A stretch of DNA of 64,000 nt. Origin: CAWCDJ01 sp963794265 (GTDB taxonomy: Bacteria; Acidobacteriota; Terriglobia; Bryobacterales; Bryobacteraceae). A program made the translations under genes and the position numbers. Shown here one piece after another: positions 36,067 through 44,692 of this stretch. The notes beneath the pieces are model-generated. The model worked only from the letters and a program-made list of their open reading frames with translations, was not told the origin of the DNA and did not search any database. The DNA is taken from NCBI GenBank assembly GCA_963794265.1, contig CAWCDJ010000001.1:248001-312000 (forward strand), given 5' to 3'. Every line of letters starts with the position of its first letter. The first letter of the stretch is position 1.

Positions 36067-37548
36067 GTGCCGCACCAGCAGGCGCGCGAAACATTGTATG
36101 CTGGCGGATTGCTGCTCCGGATCGAGAAGGTCACCAAGCATTATGGCGGCGTGACGGCGCTGCGCCAGGCGCATTTCGCGCTGGAGCGGGGCGAAGTCCA
36201 CGCGCTGATCGGCGAGAACGGCGCGGGCAAAAGCACGCTGGCCAAGATTATCGCCGGCTCGGTGCGCGCCGACCATGCGGAGATCGAAATCGACGGCAGG
36301 CCGGCCCAAATTGCGAGCCCCCTAGACGCGCAGCGGCTGGGCGTCGGGATCATCTACCAGGAGCTCGACCTGTTCCCCCACCTGACGGTGGGCGAGAACC
36401 TGGTAATCGGCAATCTCCACTTTTCCGAAGGCGCCGTAATCAAGCCGCGGCGGGTGGAGGCTTTCTGCCGGCCCTTCCTGGAGCAGGTCGGGCTCGATTG
36501 CGCACTGGGCGAGATGGTGGCCGACCTTCCCGTGGGGAAGCGGCAGTTGCTGGCGATCGCGCGGGCGCTGAGCATGAACGCCCGAATCCTGCTGATGGAC
36601 GAGCCTACCAGTTCGCTGTTCGACGACGCCGTGGAGCGGCTGTTCGGCTTGATCCGCTCGCTGAAGCAACGCGGCGTTTCGGTGGTTTACGTTTCGCACA
36701 AGATGGAGGAGATGTTTCGCATCTCGGACCGCATCACGGTATTGCGCGATGGGGAGACCGTGGGAACGCTCGAAACCGCGGCAACCACGCCCGCCGAGGT
36801 CATCCGGCTGATGGTGGGGCGGGAACTGCAATTGGCCGAACGCGCGGAGCGGGTGCGCGGCGAGGTGCTGCTGCGGGCGGAAGGGCTGACCACCCGGAAG
36901 CTGCGCGGGGTTTCGTTCGAGCTGCGGCGCGGCGAGGTGCTGGGAGTGGCGGGACTGGTGGGCGCGGGGAGAAGCGAGCTGGGGGCGGCCTTATGCGGGC
37001 TGGACAGGATTAGCGGAGGGAAAATCGGGGCAGGCCAGGAGGCCTACCCTACTATTTCCCTTTTGCCCGAAGACCGGCGGGAGCAGGGGCTCATGATGGA
37101 TATGAGCGTCACGGAAAACGGCACGATGGCATCGCTCAGGCGCTTTGCGCGGTTCGGATTTCTGCGGCGGAAGGGCGAAGCACGGGCCTTCGAGCCGCTG
37201 GCGCGGCAACTGGCGTTCGACTGCCCTTCGCTCGATGCCGCGGTCTCGACGCTGAGCGGCGGGAACCAGCAGAAAGTGCTGCTGGCCCGCTGGCTGCTGG
37301 TCAACCCCGAGGTGCTGTTTCTGGACGACCCGACGCGCGGCATCGACGTCGCCGCCAAGCAGGATATCTATCGGATCATCGACGCGCTCGCGGCAGCGGG
37401 CAAGGGCGTCATCCTGGTGAGCTCCGAGCTGCCGGAGTTGCTGCGCTGCTCCGATCGCATCCTGGTGCTGTGCGAAGGAAGCGCGACGGCGGTCTATGAT
37501 CGAAGAGAGGCGACCCAAGAGAAGATCATGGCAGCGGCGACCCAATGA
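36067..37548 (+). CDS. Sugar ABC importer, duplicated ATPase subunit (RbsA/MglA type)
   Basis: 493 residues with two ATPase domains. Domain 1 has Walker A GENGAGKST, VADLPVGKRQLLAIARAL and ILLMDEPTSSL. Domain 2 has a degenerate loop GLVGAGRSEL, LSGGNQQKVLLARWLL and FLDDPTRGIDV. The GTG at 36067 is the longest start; in-frame TTG codons at 36094 and 36109 are alternatives. It energises sugar uptake with the permease and binding protein that follow. A dispersed repeat lies in frame at 37028-37052, encoding GAGQEAYPT where relatives carry a different linker. Confidence 0.93.
   Translation: MPHQQARETLYAGGLLLRIEKVTKHYGGVTALRQAHFALERGEVHALIGENGAGKSTLAKIIAGSVRADHAEIEIDGRPAQIASPLDAQRLGVGIIYQELDLFPHLTVGENLVIGNLHFSEGAVIKPRRVEAFCRPFLEQVGLDCALGEMVADLPVGKRQLLAIARALSMNARILLMDEPTSSLFDDAVERLFGLIRSLKQRGVSVVYVSHKMEEMFRISDRITVLRDGETVGTLETAATTPAEVIRLMVGRELQLAERAERVRGEVLLRAEGLTTRKLRGVSFELRRGEVLGVAGLVGAGRSELGAALCGLDRISGGKIGAGQEAYPTISLLPEDRREQGLMMDMSVTENGTMASLRRFARFGFLRRKGEARAFEPLARQLAFDCPSLDAAVSTLSGGNQQKVLLARWLLVNPEVLFLDDPTRGIDVAAKQDIYRIIDALAAAGKGVILVSSELPELLRCSDRILVLCEGSATAVYDRREATQEKIMAAATQ
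37028..37052. repeat. Dispersed short repeat, copy B, inside the importer ATPase gene
   Basis: GGGC-AGGCC-AGG-AGGCC-TACCCTAC, matching copy A at 1795-1817 at about 22 of 25 positions. It is read in frame in the linker before the LLPEDRREQGL segment of the second ATPase domain and does not break the frame. Confidence 0.5.
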
Positions 37549-38513
37549 CCATCGCGTGGCGTAAGGCCAGAAGCTTCGCGGCGCTCGCCGGCATCATCTT
37601 ACTAGCCATCGTGATCAGCCCGGAGGCCTCGGATGGATCGCGCATTTTCCTGCAGGCGGGCAACCTCACCGATATCCTGCGGCAGGTTTCGCTGATCGGA
37701 ATGATCTCGCTGGCGATGACGCTGGTGATCCTCACGGGCGGCATCGACCTCAGCGTGGGCAGCATCCTGGCGCTTTCCACCACGCTGACGGCCATGTTCC
37801 TCACACGCTACTGGGCCGGCGCGGGCAGCGGCAGCCATATTCTGCTGGCGATCGTCGCGGCGGTGGCGGTGGCGGCAATTGTCGGCGCGGTCAACGGAGC
37901 GGTGGTGGCGGCCCTGAAGATGCAGCCGTTCATCGTGACGCTGGCTTCGATGATCGGCATTCGCGGGCTGGCCAAGTGGCTCTCGAGCAACGAAAACATC
38001 GATATCGGTTTCGGGCGCGACGTAGCCGCGCAGTTCGCGGAGGTGTTCCGCGCCAAGGCCGTGGTGATCGGCTCGTATGCCGCGGCGGCGGGCGCGTTCT
38101 GGGTGCTGCTGGCCCGCACGGTGTTCGGCCGCCACGTGCGCGCCATCGGGGACAACGAGAAGGCCGCGGAATACGCCGGGCTGCCGGTACGCAGCACGAA
38201 GGTTTGGGTTTACGCGCTCTCGGGGCTGGTATCGGGATTCGCGGGCGTGCTGTATGCCGCGGAGAACCACCAGGGCAACCCCAACGCTGGCGTGGCTTAT
38301 GAGCTCGACGCCATTGCGGCGGTAGTGATCGGCGGCACCCGGCTTTCGGGCGGCAAGGGCTCGATTTCCGGTACCATCGTGGGGACCCTGATTATGGGAG
38401 TTCTGACCAATATGCTGCGCCTGAACAACGTCGACAGCAACGTGGAGATGATGATCAAGGCGGTGATCATCGTGCTCGCGGTGGCGGCGCAGCGGGAGCG
38501 CAACGAAAAATGA
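37545..38513 (+). CDS. Sugar ABC importer, permease (RbsC type)
   Basis: 322 residues. It shows the RbsC/BPD_transp_2 pattern: LRQVSLIGMISLAMTLVILT, GGIDLSVGSILALS, NGAVVAALKMQPFIVTL, AIGDNEKAAEYAGL (the ATPase-facing loop) and GGTRLSGGKGSISGTIVG. About eight to ten membrane helices. It forms the channel for a ribose-like sugar. It overlaps both neighbours by four bases. Confidence 0.95.
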   Translation: MTIAWRKARSFAALAGIILLAIVISPEASDGSRIFLQAGNLTDILRQVSLIGMISLAMTLVILTGGIDLSVGSILALSTTLTAMFLTRYWAGAGSGSHILLAIVAAVAVAAIVGAVNGAVVAALKMQPFIVTLASMIGIRGLAKWLSSNENIDIGFGRDVAAQFAEVFRAKAVVIGSYAAAAGAFWVLLARTVFGRHVRAIGDNEKAAEYAGLPVRSTKVWVYALSGLVSGFAGVLYAAENHQGNPNAGVAYELDAIAAVVIGGTRLSGGKGSISGTIVGTLIMGVLTNMLRLNNVDSNVEMMIKAVIIVLAVAAQRERNEK

Positions 38514-39559
38514 AACGGACCTGTTTCCTGCTGGCCGCGGCGCTGACCATGGCCGCGTGCGGCGGCGGCGGCAAAAGACAGCTGATGGTGGCGTTCAGCC
38601 AGGCCAATAACGCGGAGCCCTACCGCGCGGCGCAGAACGCGCTCATGACCCGGCTGTTTGCGCAGTATCCGGACGTGAAGCTGGTGATCTCCGATGCCCA
38701 GCAGGACAACAGCAAACAGGTGGCGCAGGTGGAAACCTTCATCCGCCAGAAGCCCGACCTGCTGATCGTGGCGCCCAACGAACGCGCGGCCCTGACCGCC
38801 GTGATGGGCCAGGCGACCCAGGCGCACATTCCGGTGATCTGCCTGGAGCGCGACATCCTGCAGCCGAACTACACCACCTACGTGCACAGCGACAACGTCG
38901 CGATCGGCCGCCAGGCAGGGCAGTTCATCGTGGACTACCTGACGAAGAAGCACGGCAAGCCCGCGGGCAACGTGGTGGCGATGCGCGGTTTGCTGGGGGT
39001 GGAGGGCGAGATCAATCGCGACCGCGGCGCGAAGGAGGTCTTCGACCGCTACCCCGGCATCCGGATCGTGGCCGACCCGGTAGCCGACTGGGTGCAGGCC
39101 AAGGCCAAGGACCGCATGACCGAAGTGCTGCGCGCGCAGCCGAAGATCGACGTGGTGTACGGGCACAACGACCCGATGGCCGTCGGCGCCTATCTGGCGG
39201 CTAAGGAACTGGGGCGCGAGAAGGAGATGATCTTCGTCGGCGTGGACGGACTCGGCGGCCCGGCGGGCGGAATCAAGAAGGTAATGGATGGCGTCCTGGC
39301 GGCGACGTTCGTCTACCCGCTGTGCGTCGAGAAGGCCGTCGAGATCGGCAATCGCATCCTCCACGAGCCGGGATTCCAGCCTCAAAAGGACTACACCATC
39401 GATTCCGTCATGGTAACGCCGGAGAACGCGGCCGGGATGTACCAGAAGTTTACGGTGCCGGGAATGGCGGCAGGGCGTAGGTTTGCCCGCTCCCTCACAG
39501 TCGCGGCTCTGTGCAACGAATTCACAGAGCCGCGGACGGGAGGGAGCGGATTGCGCTGA
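38510..39559 (+). CDS. Sugar-binding lipoprotein (RbsB-like)
   Basis: 349 residues. The lipobox ends in MAAC (KRTCFLLAAALTMAACGG). The fold is the periplasmic-binding type I: MVAFSQANNAEPYRAAQN, QKPDLLIVAPNERAAL, HIPVICLERD, VVYGHNDPMAVGAYLA and FVGVDGLGGP. It captures the sugar and hands it to the permease. The last 25 or so residues after TVPGMAA come from a palindromic repeat element (39486-39550) and look like a late extension. The stop overlaps the next ATG as TGATG. Confidence 0.94.
   Translation: MKRTCFLLAAALTMAACGGGGKRQLMVAFSQANNAEPYRAAQNALMTRLFAQYPDVKLVISDAQQDNSKQVAQVETFIRQKPDLLIVAPNERAALTAVMGQATQAHIPVICLERDILQPNYTTYVHSDNVAIGRQAGQFIVDYLTKKHGKPAGNVVAMRGLLGVEGEINRDRGAKEVFDRYPGIRIVADPVADWVQAKAKDRMTEVLRAQPKIDVVYGHNDPMAVGAYLAAKELGREKEMIFVGVDGLGGPAGGIKKVMDGVLAATFVYPLCVEKAVEIGNRILHEPGFQPQKDYTIDSVMVTPENAAGMYQKFTVPGMAAGRRFARSLTVAALCNEFTEPRTGGSGLR
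39486..39550. repeat. Large palindromic repeat, copy 1, inside the binding-protein gene
   Basis: The left arm 39486-39513 (CCCGCTCCCTCACAGTCGCG then GCTCTGTG) pairs with the right arm 39523-39550, with about five mismatches and a 9-base loop. It is nearly the same as copy 2 at 44693-44766. It forms the 3' end of the sugar-binding protein reading frame. Confidence 0.85.
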
Positions 39560-40260
39560 TGCTGCTCGAGGCGCGGGGCATTTCCAAACGCTTCGGAGCC
39601 AACCGCGTTCTCGACGATGCCGGTTTTGGCGTGCGCGAACGCGAGGTACTGGGGCTGATCGGGCCGAACGGCTCGGGCAAGACCACGCTGTTCGAGTGCC
39701 TGTCGGGCCTGCTCCCGGCCGACGCCGGCGCGGTCCGCTTCCGGGGAGCGCCGCTCGCGGCCGGACGCCGGAAAGAGGCGCTGTTCTACTTGCCCGACGG
39801 CATCCGGCCCTGGCCCGACCAGCCGGTGCTGTGGGCGCTCTCGTTTTTCGAGTCGCTCTATGGTCGGAAGCAGGGGAGCGGCGCCGAACTGGCCTCGTCG
39901 CTCGATCTGGAAGGGCTGCTGCGGTCGCGGATCGGGTCGCTCTCGAAGGGCGAGGCGAAACGCACCCTGCTGGCGCTGGCGCTACTGACGCCGCATCCGC
40001 TGCTGCTGCTCGATGAACCCTTCGACGGCCTGGATTTCCGCCAGGCGCGCGATGTGATGGCGCTGTTGCGCAGGGTGCCGGAACAGGGCCGCACGCTGTT
40101 TCTCTCGATCCATCAGCTCACGGACGCGGGCCGCGTCTGCGACCGCCTGGTGCTGTTGAGCCGCGGGCGAGTGGCGGGAGAGGGCACGCCGGCGGAGTTG
40201 CGGGCCAAGGCCGGGCTGCAGGAGGGTGGCCTGGAGGAGGTGTTCCTTGCGCTCACCTAG
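39559..40260 (+). CDS. ABC-2 type exporter, ATPase subunit
   Basis: About 233 residues from the ATG at 39559, which overlaps the preceding stop as TGATG. Walker A is GPNGSGKTTL, the signature region is SLSKGEAKRTLLALALL, Walker B is LLLLDEPFDG, and the H-loop is LSIHQLTDAG. It resembles the ATPases of ABC-2 and GldA-like exporters. Its partner permease starts inside its 3' end. Confidence 0.92.
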   Translation: MLLEARGISKRFGANRVLDDAGFGVREREVLGLIGPNGSGKTTLFECLSGLLPADAGAVRFRGAPLAAGRRKEALFYLPDGIRPWPDQPVLWALSFFESLYGRKQGSGAELASSLDLEGLLRSRIGSLSKGEAKRTLLALALLTPHPLLLLDEPFDGLDFRQARDVMALLRRVPEQGRTLFLSIHQLTDAGRVCDRLVLLSRGRVAGEGTPAELRAKAGLQEGGLEEVFLALT

Positions 40261-41575
40261 GTTCGCCCTGCTGCTGGGGAAGGAACTTCGCGAACTGCTG
40301 GCATCCCGCGCCTTCTGGCTGCTGCTGATGATGATCGGGCCGCTGGTGGGCCACGGCTTCATCACGGCGGTGGAAACCTACGCCGAAGCAAGCGGCGCGG
40401 GCGGCGGACCGGCCGCCCTGGCGCAAGGCCTTTCGCCCCTCGACGGCATCTTCGTCCCCACCTTCGGCGCCTATGACCTGGCGGTCACGCTGTTGTTTCC
40501 CTTCGTGGCCATCCGTTTGATCGCCGCGGAGAGAGCCGGCGGCGCCTGGAAGCTCATGCTGCAATCGCCGTGCGGGATGGGTGCGATGCTGGCCGCCAAG
40601 GGGGTCGCGCTGCTCGCCGGTTGGCTGCTCGCCTGGGTTCCCGGCCTGTTCGCGCTGCTGCTGTGGAAGACCTACGGCGGCACGCTCTACGCTCCGGAGG
40701 TATTCAACCTGCTGCTGGGGCACCTGCTGCGGGTGATCCTGAGCACCGGGGTGGCGGTGGCCGCGGCCGCCATCGCCACCGGCGCCGCCACCGCGGCCAT
40801 CGCCGCCCTGGGTTTCACGGTCGGAACCTGGGCGCTCGATTTCATCGCAGCCGGACGCGGCGGCGCGCTTCAGAAACTCGCGTCCTACACCCCCACCTCC
40901 GCGCTGCGGCTTTTCGAACAAGGCCTGCTGCCGCTGAACACCGTCGCGGTGCTGCTGTTGCTCGGGCTGGCCGGCTTCGCGATGGCCTCGGTGTGGCTGG
41001 TTTCACGGCTCAGCCTGCGCCGGCACGTAGGCGCGTCAGCCGTGGTGCTCCTGGCGTTCGCTCCTGCGTTGTGGGCCGCTTCCCTGCTCCGCCCCGCCTG
41101 GGATCTCAGCGAAAACCGGCGCAACTCGTTTCCCGCGGCCGACGAAACCGCCCTGCGTCAAATTCGCCAGCCGCTCGGCGTCACGGTGTACCTGGCTCCC
41201 GAAGATCCGCGCTTGCTGGATCTCAGCCGCAACATTCTCAGCAAGCTCGAGCGCATTCTGCCGGAGGTGCGGGTCGAGAACGCCTCGCATTCGCGTGCCG
41301 GGTTGTTCGAAGCCGCCGGCGATCATTATGGCGAGGTGTGGTACGAAATCGGCGGGCGTCGCGCGATGAGCCGCTCCACCACCGAGCCGATCGTGCTCGA
41401 AACGTTGTACCGGCTGGCGCAAGTTCCGCCGCCCCCGGCCGGCAGCGGCGACGACTACGCGGGGCATCCACTGGCCGCACGGCCCGCCGGCGCCGCCGTG
41501 CTTTACTACGCCATGTGGCCGCTGGTAGTAGCGCTGGCCGCCTGGTTATACTTGCGGGATTGGAGAGTCTCATGA
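40247..41575 (+). CDS. ABC-2 type exporter, permease with large outer domain (GldG-like)
   Basis: 442 residues from TTG at 40247. This start is chosen because GGAGGAGG stands at 40233-40240, six bases before it; a GTG at 40226 is the alternative. It opens RFALLLGKELRELLASRAFW (ABC-2 helix 1) and has six or more helices to about residue 265. A soluble region follows (ALRQIRQPLGVTVYLAPEDP, LERILPEVRVENA) that recalls the GldG/ABC_transp_aux domain. A last helix ends in LRDWRVS. The substrate is unknown. It overlaps the ATPase gene by 14 bases and the next gene by four. Confidence 0.82.
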   Translation: MRSPRFALLLGKELRELLASRAFWLLLMMIGPLVGHGFITAVETYAEASGAGGGPAALAQGLSPLDGIFVPTFGAYDLAVTLLFPFVAIRLIAAERAGGAWKLMLQSPCGMGAMLAAKGVALLAGWLLAWVPGLFALLLWKTYGGTLYAPEVFNLLLGHLLRVILSTGVAVAAAAIATGAATAAIAALGFTVGTWALDFIAAGRGGALQKLASYTPTSALRLFEQGLLPLNTVAVLLLLGLAGFAMASVWLVSRLSLRRHVGASAVVLLAFAPALWAASLLRPAWDLSENRRNSFPAADETALRQIRQPLGVTVYLAPEDPRLLDLSRNILSKLERILPEVRVENASHSRAGLFEAAGDHYGEVWYEIGGRRAMSRSTTEPIVLETLYRLAQVPPPPAGSGDDYAGHPLAARPAGAAVLYYAMWPLVVALAAWLYLRDWRVS

Positions 41576-42273
41576 AGCCATTCGTTCCGTTCGCATTCGC
41601 GGTGTGCGCCCTCGCCGCGTTCGCGCTGAATCCGCTCCACATCAACCTCGCCGGAGAGAAGCCGGGAGCCGAGCCCACGCAGTTTCTGCCGGTGGTCGGT
41701 TACTGGATTGTCGCGCAGGATGGCGGCAGGAACGTGATCATGGTGGACGGCCGTCAATGGAAGAAGAACGAGCCTTCGGGCGGCTTGGCCGATAAGGCTC
41801 GGGCGATCTACGGATCGCGGCACGAAGAGTTCCTCGACAACGTGAAGGCCTTCGCCTACTATCCCTACGCCGTCGCCAAAGGCGTGGACGACTTTCGCAA
41901 CGGCGAAATTTCGCTTCGCTTCCAGGTGATCGACGGCGCGCTCGACCAGTGCGCCGGCATTCTCTTCAACCTCAAGCCCAACGGCGACTACCTGGCGGTA
42001 CGGTTCAACGGCAAGGAAGATAACCTCGTGCTCTGGACCTTCAACAAGGGTGTGCGGAAATTCGTCAAGCGCGGGGCCGAAGAAATGCCGCTCGAAATGA
42101 AGAAGTGGCACAGCATGAAGATCGCGGTGCACGGAACCCGGCTCGAGGGCACGCTCAACGGCAAGCTGCTGCTCGAATACACGCTGCCCGAAGCGGTGTC
42201 GGGCAAGGTGGGCCTCTGGTCGAAGACCGATAGCGTCGCCTGGTTCGACGATTACACCGTCACGCCGATGTAG
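41572..42273 (+). CDS. Secreted protein with LamG/DUF1080-like sandwich fold
   Basis: 233 residues from the ATG at 41572 (ATGA overlap with the permease stop). A signal peptide (FVPFAFAVCALAAFALNP) is followed by one domain: YAVAKGVDDFRNGEISLRFQ, CAGILFNLKPNGDYLAVRF, WHSMKIAVHGTRLEGTLNG and GKVGLWSKTDSVAWFDD. This is the pattern of concanavalin-like sandwich domains such as DUF1080 (3-keto-disaccharide hydrolase). No catalytic residues are certain. It is last in the transporter operon and may be the exported partner of the exporter or bind its glycan. Confidence 0.78.
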   Translation: MKPFVPFAFAVCALAAFALNPLHINLAGEKPGAEPTQFLPVVGYWIVAQDGGRNVIMVDGRQWKKNEPSGGLADKARAIYGSRHEEFLDNVKAFAYYPYAVAKGVDDFRNGEISLRFQVIDGALDQCAGILFNLKPNGDYLAVRFNGKEDNLVLWTFNKGVRKFVKRGAEEMPLEMKKWHSMKIAVHGTRLEGTLNGKLLLEYTLPEAVSGKVGLWSKTDSVAWFDDYTVTPM

Positions 42274-43057
42274 GCGGCACCACCGCCACCGGCCGGATGG
42301 GGGAAGCCGTGCCTCCCTGAATCTTGAGCGGCAGCGCCACGAAGAGGAACTCCCTCACCGCGACGGCCGCCAGTTCTTCCAGGTTGAGGCATTCGATGAT
42401 GTGGATTCCGCTCTTCACCAGCAGGTGAACGTGCACCGGCATGGCAGCGTCCGGAACCTTTTCGAAAGCCACCGTGTCCGACCCGGCCGCATAGATGCCG
42501 CGCGCGCTGAGCCATTGCGCGCCGGCCAGCCCCGGCCCCGGCCCACGCACCTGCGAGATGAACTTGCGCGAATCGCCGAAGTACTGCGCCCAACCCGTGC
42601 GCACGAGCACCACGTCGCCGCGCCGGATCTCCACACCCGCCGCCGCGCGGTCCAATTCCGCCGGGGTAATCTCGTGGTCTTCCGGCAGCGCCGTACCCGA
42701 GGGGCCCGCCAGGTCGAGCAGCACGCCGCGCCGCAAGATCGGCTGCACCGCATCGATGGCCAGCCTCCGCATGCCGCCGGCATAGGATTGCACCGGCTCC
42801 GCCGCCTCGCCGCCGTACAGCGCGCCGCCACAGGAGAAGTGCGAAAGCGCGTCGATGTGAGTGCCCACGTGGCTGCCCATGGCGATCGACTCCGAGGCGG
42901 AACTGTTCCCCTGCGGCCCCACGTAATCGCCGTGGCGTTTCACCAGGCTGAACAGAAACGGCGGATGCGCCGGGTGGTGCGGCATGCCTACGAAGTAGGG
43001 CTGCGCCAGGTCGAATACTCGCGCGGCGGCGAGCTGGTAAATCCATTCACTTGTCAT
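42260..43057 (-). CDS. Cyclase-family hydrolase (kynurenine formamidase-like)
   Basis: 265 residues. The metal motif HVGTHIDALSHF (HxGTHxDxxxH) marks the cyclase/KynB family. Other family parts are DLAQPYFVGMPHHPAHP and AAGSDTVAFEKVP. It probably hydrolyses an amide or lactone using zinc or manganese. It starts inside the stop of the response-regulator gene (4-base overlap) and its own end overlaps the convergent secreted-protein gene by 14 bases. Confidence 0.9.
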   Translation of the reverse strand: MTSEWIYQLAAARVFDLAQPYFVGMPHHPAHPPFLFSLVKRHGDYVGPQGNSSASESIAMGSHVGTHIDALSHFSCGGALYGGEAAEPVQSYAGGMRRLAIDAVQPILRRGVLLDLAGPSGTALPEDHEITPAELDRAAAGVEIRRGDVVLVRTGWAQYFGDSRKFISQVRGPGPGLAGAQWLSARGIYAAGSDTVAFEKVPDAAMPVHVHLLVKSGIHIIECLNLEELAAVAVREFLFVALPLKIQGGTASPIRPVAVVPPTSA

Positions 43058-43788
43058 TCTTTGATCCCCGGTACGGCCACAAATCGATACCCGACGCCGC
43101 GGACCGTGAGAAGGTGCCGCGGGCGCGTGGGGTCGTCTTCGATGTACCGCCGCAGCCGCACGATGAAATTATCGATCGCCCTCGTGTCGGTGTCTTCGTG
43201 CAGGCCCCACACCGCTTCGAGCATGGTCTTGCGCGCCACCGGCTTCCCTTCATGCCGGATCAGGTAGCGCAACAGATTGGCCTCCATCAGGGTCAGCGGA
43301 AAAACCTGCCCCCGCACGTGCAGTTCGAGCAGCTCGAAATGCACGGATTTTTCGCCGAACGTGAAAACCTCGTCCGGCTCGGGCGGCAACTGCGGACGCC
43401 GCAGGGCGGTCCGCATCCACTCGTAGCGGCGCAAGAGGCCGTGGATCCGCGCGAACAGGATGGACAGCTCGAACGGCTTCGGCAGGTAGTCATCCGCGCC
43501 CGCGGCGAAGCCTTTGAGCACGTCGGCGGGATGGCCGCGCGCCGTCAGCATCAGGGTGGGGATGAATTGCCCCTCCTGGCGCAGCCGCGACATAACTTCG
43601 AAGCCGTCGATGCCCGGCAGCATCACATCGAGCACCACTACGTCGAAACCGGCCGGCGAGGCTCTCAAAGTGTCGAGCGCGGCCTCTCCGGTCTCCACCA
43701 CGTCCACTTTGTAGCCTTCCGCTTCCAGATTGAAGCGCAACCCTTCGGCGAGGTGCTGTTCGTCTTCGACTACCAGTATCCGGCTCAT
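43054..43788 (-). CDS. OmpR/PhoB-family response regulator
   Basis: 244 residues, standard. The receiver has VVEDEQ acidic residues, the phosphorylated aspartate D54 in VVVLDVMLPG, the threonine in MLTARG and the lysine in LPKPFE. The C-terminal winged helix has LTLMEANLLRYLIRHEGKPV and DTRAIDNFIVRLRRYI. It activates or represses transcription when phosphorylated by the histidine kinase encoded just upstream (4-base overlap). Confidence 0.96.
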   Translation of the reverse strand: MSRILVVEDEQHLAEGLRFNLEAEGYKVDVVETGEAALDTLRASPAGFDVVVLDVMLPGIDGFEVMSRLRQEGQFIPTLMLTARGHPADVLKGFAAGADDYLPKPFELSILFARIHGLLRRYEWMRTALRRPQLPPEPDEVFTFGEKSVHFELLELHVRGQVFPLTLMEANLLRYLIRHEGKPVARKTMLEAVWGLHEDTDTRAIDNFIVRLRRYIEDDPTRPRHLLTVRGVGYRFVAVPGIKE

Positions 43789-44675
43789 TTTTCGATGGGC
43801 AATTGCAGCACGAACGTGCTTCCCCGCCCCGGCCCTTCGCTTTCGGCCCAGACACGGCCGCCATGCCGCTTGGCAACGGAGCGGACGATGAAGAGGCCCA
43901 GGCCGGTTCCTTTCACGCTCGAAGCCAGCGGCCCCGGCACACGGTAAAAGCGCTTGAAAATCTGCTTGAGCTCGGTTTTGGGAATGCCCGGCCCCTCGTC
44001 CTTCACCCGCACGTAAGCGTGCCCGTCTTCGGTCCGCATTTCCACGCTCACCCGCACGTTGCGGCCGCTGTACTTCACGGCGTTGTCGATGAGGTTCGAC
44101 ACCGCGGCGCGAACTTCTTCCCGGTCTCCCCGCACGATCACGGGCGGCCCGGGACGGATTTCAATAGCTTCCGGCGGCACGCGGTGCAGCGCGCGCGCCC
44201 CGGCGACGCACTCCTCCACCATCGGCCGAAGCTCGATGGGCCCCAGGTTGAGCTTCCGGCTCACGACGCCGACCCGGCCGGTGCGCAGGATCTGCTCGAT
44301 GGTGGCCAGCAGCCGGTCGCTGTCGGAAAGCATCACGCGGTAGAACTCCTGGCGTCTGTCCTCGTCCACCGCTCGCCGCTGCAGCGTTTCGAGATACAGC
44401 CGTATGGAAGCCACAGGCGTCTTCAGTTCGTGCGTCACGGCGTTGATGAACGCGTCTTTCTGTTCGTTGCGGCGAATCTCCCGCACCAGAAAAATCGTGT
44501 TGAGGATGACGCCGGCAATGATCATGCCGAGCAGCAGCACCCCCAGGACCAGCAGGATTCCCGTGCGCCAGTTGAGCAGCACCCACCCGATGTACAGGAG
44601 CAGGGTGACGAGGATCAGCCCGGTGCCGAGCGCGATGAAGAGAACGATCGACTTCCGTCTGCCGACTACAACCAT
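43785..44675 (-). CDS. Membrane sensor histidine kinase
   Basis: 296 residues. Two hydrophobic segments (residues about 9-34 and 39-63) are followed directly by the dimerisation helix with H82 (FINAVTHELKTPVAS). The ATPase part has NLIDNAVKYS (N box), VKDEGPGIP (G1) and GTGLGLFIVRSVAKRHGG (G2). There is almost no outer sensing domain, so it may sense in or near the membrane or through a partner. It is the first gene of the kinase-regulator-cyclase operon. Confidence 0.95.
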   Translation of the reverse strand: MVVVGRRKSIVLFIALGTGLILVTLLLYIGWVLLNWRTGILLVLGVLLLGMIIAGVILNTIFLVREIRRNEQKDAFINAVTHELKTPVASIRLYLETLQRRAVDEDRRQEFYRVMLSDSDRLLATIEQILRTGRVGVVSRKLNLGPIELRPMVEECVAGARALHRVPPEAIEIRPGPPVIVRGDREEVRAAVSNLIDNAVKYSGRNVRVSVEMRTEDGHAYVRVKDEGPGIPKTELKQIFKRFYRVPGPLASSVKGTGLGLFIVRSVAKRHGGRVWAESEGPGRGSTFVLQLPIEK

Positions 44676-44692
44676 GGCAGTGAGTCCTTAAA

